The position numbers and the translations under genes are program-made. Positions 1 through 10,675 of a stretch of DNA of 64,000 nucleotides are shown in pieces. Location of the stretch: contig JASFXZ010000037.1 of NCBI GenBank assembly GCA_032209605.1, forward strand, positions 1,426,001-1,490,000, written 5' to 3'. This stretch comes from Mactromeris polynyma (lineage: Eukaryota; Mollusca; Bivalvia; Venerida; Mactridae). Under the pieces are notes generated by a model. It saw nothing but the letters and a program-made list of their open reading frames with translations. It searched no databases and was not told where the DNA came from. The first letter of the stretch is position 1. The number at the start of each line of letters is the position of its first letter.

Positions 1-590
1 GGAAATAATACAATATATGGTTATTCTCGAACTTTGGTTAAAATTGTGTATGCAAGTACTATCAAAACCATAACGCAGTAACCACTACATGTATTGGTTT
101 GAAACTGTCATTAATCCTACTAACTAAGCTTGATAACCCTTCCTTGATTATACTAAAATTCATTTTTAAACGTAGTTATTGTTCTTTCATGATTTTGCCT
201 GTAAATACATGTAACTGTCTGAGCCAGTATTTTACTGACAGTTCCAAGGCTGTAAATCGCTGTATGGTTATAATTTATATTTGTGTTTTAGATGTAAGTT
301 AAATTTAACTCTTCTTATGTGCAATTCTTTCAATTGATAACGTGGTCATATGTTATTTATAGTTGTTATCTGATTATAGCACGTAAGTATTTGTAAATGT
401 AATGATAACAATTGTAAAGGAAAGTTATTGTAATGCAGTGATTCCATGTTTTATTTATGTAATTGTAATATCATAATTACATCAGTATTTGCCCCAGGTC
501 CTGCGTGAGCTATGTAAGCACTGATCGGAATTCAACAAAAACTAATTTGAATCTTTCCCACTGATAGGCGAATGGCTTATTATTAAGATG
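1..590. repeat. Dispersed repeat family A, copy 1
   Basis: The first 590 bases align collinearly, with substitutions and indels, to about 27,420-28,235. Shared blocks include the TCTCG(A/G)ACTTTGGTTA segment near 27, the CCTTGATTATA segment near 141, the TTTCATGATTTTGCCT segment near 186, and the CACTGATCGGAATTCAACAAA segment near 520. Both copies run in the plus orientation. The left edge is cut by the window. No coding potential is visible. It is probably a non-autonomous mobile element, but no ends can be defined here. Confidence 0.7.
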
Positions 591-639
591 TTTGGGTTCT
601 ATATTTAAACAGAGATATGTCCCTTCGTTGTTTTTGCCA

Positions 640-668
640 AAGACCTAAATACCATAGATGCGCTACTA
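640..668 (+). repeat. 29-bp inverted repeat, left copy
   Basis: AAAGACCTAAATACC followed by (A/G reading) AYAGATGCGCTACT occurs here and, reverse-complemented with one mismatch, at 5,911-5,939. The two copies bracket the LINE. They could be termini of one inserted segment or two dispersed repeats in opposite orientation; no target duplication was found. Confidence 0.5.
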
Positions 669-1892
669 GTTTGGACCATAGAACGAAGTCTCGTTCGTTC
701 ACTCGACGATCCGAGAAACGAAACAGGTGCGCGAGATTTGGAAAACTGCTAGACGTCGCCATTTTTTATTGCATTTCAAAACACAGTTTGGACAGTTTTG
801 AAACCATTATTTTCTTAAAGAAGCTTTCAATGATAAAAAGTTAATATAAGTAAAGATCCTTTACTCCAAAAAAAAGACCTAAAAGACGTTTTAGATCTTT
901 GCTCGAATGAAAGCCGAATCACGCCTCTGAATTTCGGTCGCAAATTTATTCATGTTTTCGTACAAATCGGACACTTTATTTATTCTTATCAAACGATAAA
1001 TCCTTGTATTAAGTTAAAGCATATTAAAAATATTAGGTTACAATGTATTCAAGTTTGTGCATTAACAGCATTCAATTAATCATAGGTAGCGAATTTACGC
1101 TGCACACGCTGAAGCGTAATTTCTTCACAGACTCACGTTAAGTTTCCTATCAATTCTCCGATTTTCACAATAAGAACGTATATCTAACTTATCCAAATGT
1201 AAAAAGCAATCTTTAAGGACGTCAAATCCTCAAAAAAATGTGTTTAATATTTATAGTTTTTCCAGAAACGGCGATCAAACAATCCAAAATTAAAAAATTC
1301 ACAACATTATTGCTTCATAACCATATTTCTAAACAGGTCGGTTATTTCCGCTTCATTTATGGATATTTCATCAATTTCTAATTGTACTAATACACTTCAT
1401 GTCAATTAAATATTTTAAAAGGATGCTGTGAAAAACAATATGTGTTCACATAATCTTAAAATTGTGTAAAGATCAATTAAACAAAGGATGAAAATCACGC
1501 GAGCATGTCATGTTTGTGTACACAAGTCGTCTATTTTCCCCAGCACAAGGGTGTGAAAAATAAAAATTTAGTAGGTCAAAGCAATGTATTTATTGTCTGT
1601 GTAACAGGGTGGTGACAGCAATTTAATTCTGAACAAGAATTAACATTAAAAAATGTCGGAAGAGGCTGGTTTAATCTTTGAAATATGAACATTTCTGGAT
1701 GACAGACGTTGAAACCCGATTGTGTTTATTACAAATTGAGATCACAGACTGATATGACCTAATCATTTCAATTATCAAAGGCAATTATTCTATTAAACAG
1801 GAAATAGCAGTATGAATTAACACATAACAAAGATCTCCTGGGGTTTTATGACTCTTGTGTTTTTACAGCTGACACCTAGGGCAATTTTCAAT
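669..1892. other. Non-coding stretch, nothing recognised
   Basis: AT-rich sequence without convincing coding potential. It holds one short imperfect palindrome near 881-907 (AAAGACCTAAAA ... TTTTAGATCTTT). No RNA gene or further repeat could be identified by eye. Confidence 0.5.
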
Positions 1893-2314
1893 TACAGTAA
1901 GTAAGTTTATTTGAAAGACGTGTACATAGTACATAGTCATGTTCATCACAAATTATACAATACAATAAATCACGTGACATAGTATTAACAATTTGATTTG
2001 GAGAAGGAAGAAAAATACAAAATAAAGAAAATAAAAAAATAAATAAATAATGTAGTAGTTGTTACTCATGTATATTCACATAGATTGTGGAAAGATAAGC
2101 AAAACAACAGGAATCATAAAAGAACGAGGACAAACTTGTTTTAGATATTGTAAGGTGTTTCACTTTGAAATCGAATATTTGGTGTATTTAGTCTATTTTA
2201 ATAAATTCGTCTGCTGAGTTCATCAATATTTAAAAGAACAAGACAGATATATTTATAGTACATTAATCACAGAAAACGGTATCATATGTATTTGTCATTA
2301 TTACATATTAACAG

Positions 2315-2343
<29 letters not shown>
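2315..2343. repeat. (TA)n microsatellite
   Basis: Uninterrupted TA dinucleotide run within the 3' region of the LINE. Confidence 0.9.
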
Positions 2344-2348
<5 letters not shown>

Positions 2349-2426
2349 TGGTTATACAGATAAACAATAAATGCACTTAAACAATAAATGCACTTGCCGT
2401 GGTGAGGTTGAGACAAACAACAGCTA

Positions 2427-5400
2427 TTAAACATTAATTAATTGTACAGAATTTCTCTTTGCTAGTGAATGCTTTATGTATTTAGCAAAGTTTATTAAAA
2501 TCGATTTGTCGGATGAGTTAACAAGTTCTATAAACTTAAACATAGACGGTCTTCTTGTAAAGTATGGTGTTAAAAACTTGTTTCGAATATCTCTATAACA
2601 TGGGCATATACAAACGAAATGAAACTCGTCCTCAATGTCTCTAGTGTTACAATATAAACACAATCGTTCATCTCTTGGAATTCTATTAGGACCATATCTA
2701 CTAGTCTGAATTCTTAAAGAGTGTGCTGATAGGCGAACTCTTGTCGCAAAATATTTCAAATCATTGGGTATCATATCTAGGTATTTTTCGTATTCAAAGT
2801 TGACCTTAATTTCTTTATAAAGGTCTAAAGACGGAGAGGTTTGTATCTTAGCTTGCAATTCTTGTATAAAACAATCTACAACTCGCTGTTTAAATATATA
2901 CAGAAGGGGGCTTAAATCCAATGTGCTATCAAACCAATCGTTAAAACCATATTTACATAGCATAGTTTTCACATTAGACAACCAATTAATTTTATTATTA
3001 TTACAGTCATTAAGCTCCTGTTGGTACATCGTTTTAATGATGATATTATCACTAATTTTAATTTTACACCAATATTTGAAAATGCGAATATATCTAGCAA
3101 TATAAAGAGGATATCTTCCTAATTCCGCATAAACAGCGTTTGTACTAGTACTTTGTCTGACATTCAAAACCCGTTTCAAAAATTTTAGGTGAATACGTTC
3201 AATTTCTAAGGATTTGTCAAACCCAAATATCTCCGAACTGTAGTTGAGGGTTGATCCCACAAATGAGTCAAAAAGCTGACAAAGTATTTTGGGTTTAACT
3301 TTAACTTTCTTACAATTTGCCCACAATGCATTCATGGCCTTAAGAGCCTTACCCACTATATGCTCTTTGTGTTTATTAAAAGAACCAGTATAGTTAAACA
3401 CGGTACCCAAATAATTAAAACTACCAACAACCTCAATATTTTCTCCATTATATACCCACTGTTCATGTATACGTACCCCACCCCTTTTTCTAAACACCAT
3501 GACCTTGGTTTTTTGGATATTTACTTCTAGTCCCCACTCATTACAAAACAAATATAACTGATTGAGACTATTCTGAAGATCTTCAGGTGTTCTCCCCAAA
3601 ATCGCCATATCATCTGCGAATAAAAGTACAATTAAAACGATATCATCAATTTGTAAACCTGAGGTTACATTATTTTGCAGATACAATTCCAAATCATCAA
3701 CAAATAATGAAAATAATAAGGGAGATAATACTTCACCCTGTCTCAAACCAATGGAATATTGGAAGAATTGTGAATACGAGGCATTATTACAGAAAGTATG
3801 ATCACAGTTCGCCTTATCACAAGAGGAACTGGAATTACAATTTTTTACACATGACTTAACTTTTTCATACATGTCTCTTATAATTCTTAAAATTCTCCCT
3901 TTAATGCCATTTCTGTATAATTTAAGCCACAAGCCATTCCTGTAAATTGTGTCAAAACAACGTTTAAGGTCAACAAATGCTACATAGAGTCGTTCATTCC
4001 TATTCATATATCTTCGAACAAGCGATTGTAATATATAAATAGCATCCACGGTCGATCGTCCTTTCCTAAACCCGAACTGAGCGTCGGTTATGATATTATG
4101 ATTATCGCAAAACGATTCAATTCTATTATTCAATACACTTGAAAATAATTTAGCCATACAGCTGACAAGAGTTATGCCTCTATAGTTAGAAGGTAGCGAT
4201 GTATCACCTTTCTTATGAATTGGGACAATAATACCCTCGGTCCACTTACTAGGGAAAAAACCCGAGGACAGTATCGCATTAAAAATGTCGCATACGTGCG
4301 AACCTATTATATCAATACTATTGATAAAATATTCATTAAGCAGATTGTCATTACCAGAAGCTTTACCCGCTTTAAGGCTCTTAACTGCTTTATTTATTTC
4401 TTCTAGTGTTATAGGTAAATCTAGTTCCTCAAACGAACTATTACTTTCATTAAAATTATGGTCATTAGAAAAATTCTCAGCATCCTGGTTATTATTATTC
4501 AAAGCATCTGCACCTAGCTCAGAAAAATACTTATGAAAATCATTTAACGGTACATTATTGCTCAAACTTTTATTTTTCTTAAAATATCTCCAGAATTCTT
4601 TTGGTTTAGCCAAGCGAAGTTTTTCAATATCGCTTATCTTTTTCGTTTCATAATTACGACGTTTTTTGCGACAGAGATCCTTAAAGGACTTTTTATATGA
4701 ACATAAACGTTGCCTGTTTTCTACAGTCGAATGTCTATTAAAAACATTTAATGATTGAGTATAGCGCTCACGGGCTATTAAGCATTCATTATCGAACCAA
4801 TCTTTCGAATGGGCAATAATCGATTTGTCGGTAAATGTACAAGTTGATTTATCTTTATTCACTTTGATGAATAAAGGATCTGCAACCGACCGTAATACAT
4901 CTGTAAAACTATTTAACATATTATCAACCGAATTGCGCTCCGAAATATTTACATTTTGTGTAACTTCATTTAAAATCGACAATTTACCAATAATGCCCCT
5001 TCTAAACAAGTGTGAACTATTATTTTCCCATCTAGTTGAATTATGTTCGCTCGTCGTTCCTTCTTGAGAAGGGTTCGTGCAGCTTAGTGAAAGGCTAACG
5101 GGACAATGATCGCTCCATTCATTTATACTAGCTATTGCAAAGTGACTTATATTGGAAAAATTGCATTCTTTAGTGAGTACATAATCAATAACTGACATGC
5201 CATTAGCCGATAAAAATGTGTACATTCCTTTGTTATGGTCATTGAAAAGCCTACCGTTTAAAATCCGAACACATGTAGATTTACATAAATCAAGTAGTTT
5301 TGTACCATTGTTGTTACATGCATTATCCATGGAGGCCCGTCCTAGGGGTATATCTGGATTATAGTCATCATAATCAGTATAGCAATTTATATTATCATTT

Positions 5401-5543
5401 ACAACATAATCAGGTTTAACACCGACCCTGCTATTGAAATCACCCATTAGATATACTGCCCCAATGTCATTACAGTAGTGACCAGTAGAACTAATCTGCC
5501 GAGGGCGTGGTTTATGAATTGCAAAACAATAGGCATCGACCAA
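2427..5543 (-). CDS. LINE ORF2 fragment: endonuclease, reverse transcriptase, zinc-binding C-terminus
   Basis: A 1,038-codon uninterrupted frame. Residues 1-160 are the C-terminal half of an apurinic-like endonuclease: GDFNSRVG at 34-41, VIDYVLT near 118-124 and SDHCPVS at 144-150. A linker follows, then the reverse transcriptase at about 385-760: the GxDNLLNEYF region near 397, IVPIHKKGD near 439, the QFGFRKGRSTVDA segment at 489-501, AFVDLKRCFD at 522-531, GLRQGEVLSPLL near 599-610 and the catalytic FADD at 642-645. The thumb and a C-terminal C-x2-C...H...C cluster (CLYC ... EDEFHFVC) complete it. No RNase H domain was seen. The product would nick target DNA and reverse-transcribe its own RNA. 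The initiator shown is only the first Met after 5' truncation; about the first third of the endonuclease is missing. The long frame without stops implies a young insertion. The clade cannot be assigned by eye. Confidence 0.93.
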   Translation of the reverse strand: MVDAYCFAIHKPRPRQISSTGHYCNDIGAVYLMGDFNSRVGVKPDYVVNDNINCYTDYDDYNPDIPLGRASMDNACNNNGTKLLDLCKSTCVRILNGRLFNDHNKGMYTFLSANGMSVIDYVLTKECNFSNISHFAIASINEWSDHCPVSLSLSCTNPSQEGTTSEHNSTRWENNSSHLFRRGIIGKLSILNEVTQNVNISERNSVDNMLNSFTDVLRSVADPLFIKVNKDKSTCTFTDKSIIAHSKDWFDNECLIARERYTQSLNVFNRHSTVENRQRLCSYKKSFKDLCRKKRRNYETKKISDIEKLRLAKPKEFWRYFKKNKSLSNNVPLNDFHKYFSELGADALNNNNQDAENFSNDHNFNESNSSFEELDLPITLEEINKAVKSLKAGKASGNDNLLNEYFINSIDIIGSHVCDIFNAILSSGFFPSKWTEGIIVPIHKKGDTSLPSNYRGITLVSCMAKLFSSVLNNRIESFCDNHNIITDAQFGFRKGRSTVDAIYILQSLVRRYMNRNERLYVAFVDLKRCFDTIYRNGLWLKLYRNGIKGRILRIIRDMYEKVKSCVKNCNSSSSCDKANCDHTFCNNASYSQFFQYSIGLRQGEVLSPLLFSLFVDDLELYLQNNVTSGLQIDDIVLIVLLFADDMAILGRTPEDLQNSLNQLYLFCNEWGLEVNIQKTKVMVFRKRGGVRIHEQWVYNGENIEVVGSFNYLGTVFNYTGSFNKHKEHIVGKALKAMNALWANCKKVKVKPKILCQLFDSFVGSTLNYSSEIFGFDKSLEIERIHLKFLKRVLNVRQSTSTNAVYAELGRYPLYIARYIRIFKYWCKIKISDNIIIKTMYQQELNDCNNNKINWLSNVKTMLCKYGFNDWFDSTLDLSPLLYIFKQRVVDCFIQELQAKIQTSPSLDLYKEIKVNFEYEKYLDMIPNDLKYFATRVRLSAHSLRIQTSRYGPNRIPRDERLCLYCNTRDIEDEFHFVCICPCYRDIRNKFLTPYFTRRPSMFKFIELVNSSDKSILINFAKYIKHSLAKRNSVQLINV

Positions 5544-5834
5544 TCAAATTAATTAAAACACAAGAAAATTCATTTATTACTGTCAATTATCAATTTATAT
5601 GAGAACACAGAAACTGTTTAAACATTGAAATTAAATGGCCAGCCGCGAAAGACGTCTAAAATATTTTATGGATTTTAGCGCTATGTGCCATTTTCATAAG
5701 ACATTCCTTTAAAAGTAACTATAAACAATATATATTTAATCTGAGTATGAATAACAAAACAGACAGAGAGTTTCATATTTTATTTTGACAACAATATATT
5801 GTTTTTAGACTACGTCTGCCGTTAACATCGTATC

Positions 5835-5920
5835 GATGCGCCATATCTGGTAACGTTAACCTGCTCTCGCGAGATTTTATTTGCCGCGAGAGTTTACGAT
5901 ATCTGGCCGAGTAGCGCATC
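5835..5920. repeat. Imperfect palindrome
   Basis: GATGCGC at 5,835 pairs with GCGCATC ending at 5,920, and the inner CTCTCGCG pairs with CGCGAGAG across a short AT-rich loop; the sequence between matches only partly. It adjoins the right copy of the 29-bp inverted repeat and is clearly more GC-rich than its surroundings. Confidence 0.4.
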
Positions 5921-5939
5921 TGTGGTATTTAGGTCTTTG
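5911..5939 (-). repeat. 29-bp inverted repeat, right copy
   Basis: Reverse complement of 640-668 with a single mismatch. It lies about 100 bp left of the Harbinger element and 370 bp right of the truncated LINE end. Confidence 0.5.
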
Positions 5940-6043
5940 TTTTTGCTTATTACTTATTGTCTCGGCTGTTTCTCAGAAACGACTGATTAGAATTCAACAA
6001 ATGTTCATGAGAATCTTATCTACCATGAGGAGATGCACATACA

Positions 6044-6226
6044 GGGCCCGTTTTATCAACGTACTTACGCACGACATTTTCGTAAGATTTTCTTACGACG
6101 TTCGTACGACGTTCTTACGCTCGCTAGAGCGTTTTATCAATATTTTCGTACGAACGTAGACGCTACGAATTCGTAAGTTTTAGCAGAAACGCTACGAATG
6201 GTGATATGCATTCGTAACGTTCGCAA
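6044..6226 (+). repeat. Harbinger left terminal/subterminal inverted repeat
   Basis: The first 180 bp are packed with CTTACG, CGTAAG and CGTACGA motifs in both orientations, probable transposase or Myb-protein binding sites. The terminal block CGTTTTATCAA at about 6,049 recurs internally at about 6,130. The same architecture occurs inverted at the right end. Confidence 0.75.
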
Positions 6227-6228
6227 AT

Positions 6229-9200
6229 ATGGCCGCAGCGTTTTTTTTAGCTCGACAGAATCAACGGAGAAATAGATTATTTCGCAAAAGGGTCGTAAGT
6301 TTGGACGATTTGAGTGACAAGCAGGTGGTGGAGAGATATAGACTGAACCGAGAAGCTATATTTCACCTCGTTGAGACCATTGGTGGCGCACTATTGCGCA
6401 GAAGTCAGCGAAGTAAAGCTGTACCACCTATTACACAGGTAATAAGTACTATATGAATTCAATTGGTCCGGGTAGTACGGATGTTATTTCATAAATACTA
6501 AACCGCAACCGGTGCAAATATGATTTTACTACCCGAAGGATGATGCTTCGAAAATCGATTGCTCCGATGAAATTATGGATTATCGCTCGATTACAAGGCT
6601 GAATTTTTTTTCTGATTCTGTTGATTTATTGTAGAATTTAATGCTTGTTGAAACATCAATCCATACACGTAATATGGATAATTCGTTCATTCGTTTGAAG
6701 TGTTCACATTCGACCAAAGACTATCCGTCTACGGCTATGATGCATTATTACAACGAATTATGAATTTCAATCGATATTAGGTTCTTAATAAATGTGTCAT
6801 TGTTGATCTAACAATATCTATCTTCATTAATCAGTACCGCCTTTTCTTGAATGATTTTATGATGATAACCACACTTTACAGCAATGCAGTTCTACTTTCA
6901 CTTTTGAACAAGACCATGAAATGTACATGTTCTTGACTGAATAATATCTTGATGTGACATAACTGTAATTAGTAGGTCATACTATATTTTAATTAGATAT
7001 TTATGGATGATATTATGTTACTGTCTTGGTATATATGGCAGATTTTTGCATAATAAACGGTATTGGTTGATAAACCAATGAAAATGGATGAGAAAGCATC
7101 CAAATGACGGTTTTAGATGCTTGTGAGGCTCCTGTTTATTAGTTTACTTGTAAATGCATTCGAAAGTTTGTTGCACATGTTATTGCATCTTGCAGGTTCT
7201 CATTGGCTTACGTCTATTAGGGAAGGGTGACTTTTACTCAGAAGTTGCAGACTTACATGGTGTAAGCAAAAGTACAGTGTGTATAGTGTTTGAGGCATTT
7301 ATAGATGCTCTCAATGAAAGCATTGATAATGTCAGGTAAATATTAGTATGTGATAAATCCATGTATTATTTAGTAATTGTGTTTCCAATGTTGCCTTCTC
7401 ATTTTTATATGCTGGAGTTATTGTTAAATTACACTAAACTTGGATTACAGCTTAATGGAATAGATCAGAAATATACAGAGTATATTTTTTTATAAATTGA
7501 ATATACAACAAGTCTGAATCGCATATCCCATTTTGTACTTATGCTTATATTTGCCATGATCTTCCAAACCCCAAGTCCATCCCATTTGTTTATGAGACTT
7601 TACCATATTGTTGTTATTTTTTCTATACTGTGATGTTCAAATCTAGGATAGCTTGTTACGAATGTAAAACAAACATATTTTGTGTTGAGTTAGTGCTGTT
7701 GACTACTATTTGACTATCTACTACATACAGGTTTCCACAAGCACGTGATGAGCAGTATGCGAATAAAGTCGCTTTCTACAGAAAGTGTAGAATTCCGGGT
7801 GTTCTAGGTGCTGTGGACGGAACTGGTTCCAATCCTAGCTCCTTCACGACAAGAAGAAGTTTATCGATGCAGAAAGGGGTTTCATGCGTTGAATGTCCAA
7901 GCTGTTGTTAATAGTAATTTGAGATATGTACAAATGTATATTACTTTGTGCATTTCTTTGTCAACGATATTAATTGACAACAGAATTGTAACTTATATAT
8001 GATTCCACACTCAATTGGGAAGTGCTATATCGTCTGAGATAATGTCACTGCGCCTATAACTTCATTTTCAAATTCATTAATGTAGTAAACCTGACATTTC
8101 ACAGTGTTTGTAGCACTAATTATTATTAATTTTATACTAAAATAACTTGCACTCCAGGAATGGCAGAAAGCAGTGACATAAATATCGTATGTAACTATCT
8201 ACATAAATAGCCGAATCACAGCACTATTTAAAGTCTATTTCAAGATTGAAAACAATCTTTTTAAGGTGTTTTGTCATTAAATAGAGGATTTATGAAACTC
8301 GACGACTGAGCCTTGAGTCATATTCAGTCGAATAATTTCATAAAAACAATATCAAATAAGCACTCATGTAAGATCCTCTATTTATTGACATTGTCTTACA
8401 TATTGATGTCATATCATTAAATTAATTTCATTACATTTATGTTATGCCGTCATGTCTTCATACTTTCCAGGTTTCTGGATGTTGTTTCAAAGTGGCCAGG
8501 ATCGCAACATGATTCAGCCATCTTCAACAGTTGTGGATTGAAGGTAATTCATCTTTTTAATTTGAATGTACTATTTCGTGTGATATTCTTCAGCGTGTTT
8601 TGTCAATTTTCCATATACAGTAAAACCTCAATAATAAGACCACCCTTGAGACCATTTAAAACTGGTCTTAATACTGAGGTGATCTTAATATTGAGGCTGA
8701 ATTAAGAGCGGAACAGTCAAAATGGTATTGAAAAGTATGGTCGTAATATTGAGGTGGTCTTATTATTGAGGTGGTCGTTAAGTGAGGTTTTAATGTACAT
8801 CATTCAATGCGATACCAATACATAAAGAAATTATTATTGGAAAAATACTATTTGTTTATAGAGGATATTGAATTAGTGATGTATTAGTATTAAATTTACT
8901 AGCTCCATGATTCTTTTTATTAAACTACTTCAAAAATCATTCAATATTACATGTGCATTGATAGCATACTCAACAAATTTAGTTAAAAAAATATTATTTA
9001 CCTTACCTGTTTAATATTGACAGATGTAACATGAATTTTTACATGACAAGCTTAGTATATTTGTCAGAACTTGCATGTTAATGGTAAATGTTATCAGTTT
9101 TTATTTTTGAGTTTGCTTCATTGTACATGAACATTCATATTTAATACATCAAAAGATGGAGATGTGGATATTTTTTTACCATTACTCTTTTCGTTAATTG

Positions 9201-10133
9201 TAAACAAGCAGCGTATGGATTTCATTTGGGTATTTCACTTATATCTCTATTATAATTGCAGGTTTATCTAGAAGAGAATGGGATTGGCATTCTGTTGGGG
9301 GATAGTGGTTATCCATTAAGACCGTATCTTCTGACACCAAAACTTCAGCCATCAACTCCACAGGAAGAAAGATTTAATAGCGCGCATAAAGCAGGACGAG
9401 TGGTAGTAGAAAGAGCATTTGGGTTGCTGAAATCAAGATTTCGGTAAGCACAAATTAACATGATTATTTGTATGTGATAATGGTGATGATCTCATTCAAT
9501 CTCAGAATTTTTATAATAAGCTAATTATATAATTTTTTACATGGTATCTAATACATAAATTATTCGTCAATAACATAACAACTGTTAATTGAAAAATACT
9601 TATGTAAATAATGTCTTATTATTGTCAGCATTATTGGAACATACATTAATTTTCTTTCATCTATTACCATCATAAGTATGTTGATAAGTTATTTAAATAA
9701 AACCAAACTTCAGGCAATATATAAAGAACATTTCTGTGGTGTGTTTTATTTCCATTTGTTAGTAAGTTAATTGTACATCATATCATCTATCACTACTTAA
9801 CCTTGATAGTGTGGTGAACAACTTTATGGCTTAATGTAGTAATATGCTCCTAGCTTATACATCTAAAAATCACTTTCATGCAATTAACATTTTCTATATT
9901 TTATTTACAGATGTTTGCATAAGAGTGGCGGTTGTATGATGTACAGTCCAGGCAAATGTGCCAGAATAGTTGTTGCTTGTGCAAAGCTGCATAACCTTTG
10001 CCTGGACTGGGGCATTCCATTGCCTGATGATGCACTTATGTTGGGTCCAGATGACGATGACATTAATGCTCAACATGGGGACGCACCAGCAACTGCGAAT
10101 GCCATGCGTAATCAGATAATTCAACTTTTTTAG
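6229..10133 (+). pseudogene. HARBI1-like Harbinger transposase, six exons, frameshifted
   Basis: Exons inferred from GT-AG sites with matching phases: 6,229-6,438; 7,196-7,335; 7,731-7,923; 8,471-8,543; 9,262-9,443; 9,911-10,133 (stop TAG). Exon 1 gives MAAAFFLARQNQRRNRLFRK and a basic region. Exon 2 carries a helix-turn-helix-like GVSKSTVCIVFEAF. Catalytic DDE residues are visible: D in VDGT (exon 3), D in WPGSQHDSAIF (exon 4) and E in VVVERAFGLLKSRF (exon 5), with GDSGYPLRPYLLTP between. The family acts as a nuclear transposase/nuclease that binds the TIRs and cuts and pastes the element. Two lesions: the reading frame shifts at about 7,822-7,825 just after VDGT (net loss of two or gain of one base), and the exon 3 donor reads AG|AT (7,924-7,925) instead of AG|GT. 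An ATG in Kozak-poor context at 6,229 starts the frame. Family assignment is secure; the pseudogene status is a reading of this sequence. Confidence 0.88.
8618..8795. mobile_element. 178-bp Tc1/mariner-type MITE in Harbinger intron
   Basis: Ends CAGTAAAACCTC and, inverted, CATTAAAACCTC, with TA on both sides (8,616-8,617 and 8,796-8,797). Inside, GACCACC and GGTGGTC motifs recur. It has no coding capacity. It resembles in layout the MITE at 53,555-53,743. It lies in the fourth intron of the transposase and is therefore younger than the Harbinger element or was carried with it. Confidence 0.75.
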
Positions 10134-10675
10134 TTTGTTATATCTGAACATTGTGAAATGTATTGTGAGAATATGCGCTTGTTATTCATCATTATTATTT
10201 ATATATTTTTATTAGTTCTTTAACATTAATACATATTTATTGTTTATGTACAGTTCATTTTCAGTCTAATATACATGAACTGAAATCTTTACTTCTGCAT
10301 TGAGTTGTAATTTTGTTCTAACATAATCAACAAAATGTCGTTGGTTTTATAAATTCCAGTACATTATGACATTTTTAATCAGGAAAAATAGCACATTTAA
10401 CTGGTTTTTTTCCTATACAATGTTTGTCTCAAATGAAAGATTAGAAAACTGAATGTAAATCTTTAATGAAATGCAAATCAAGCTTAATACTGGGTCATAA
10501 TTGATCAATGTACTTATATATGCGTTATATGGACATCATTGCTATGTTGTTTTTATTAAGTTCTGTATTTTAAAGGATACAAACACTTCAAGTCAAATTT
10601 ACATTTCCATGTATTGTTGTATTTTACATGATCAAAAATGTACAAAACAAATAAATTAAAATAACTGTTAATAAA

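Larger units (their letters stand above)
1893..5560 (-). mobile_element. 5'-truncated non-LTR retrotransposon (LINE)
   Basis: A minus-strand LINE body whose coding part is 2,427-5,543. Downstream of the stop on the minus strand lies about 0.5 kb of AT-rich 3' sequence containing a (TA)n run and ending near 1,895 in AATAAACTTACTTACTG, an AATAAA-like signal followed by a short CTTA repeat, which resembles the simple-repeat tails of many LINEs. The 5' end stops inside the endonuclease domain, as expected for target-primed insertions that abort early. Flanking target-site duplications were not found. The exact 5' boundary near 5,560 is inferred. Confidence 0.75.

Noticed and set aside
617..844. 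Possible 75-aa ORF
   Set aside because: No recognisable domain, it overlaps the dispersed 29-bp repeat, and length is expected by chance.
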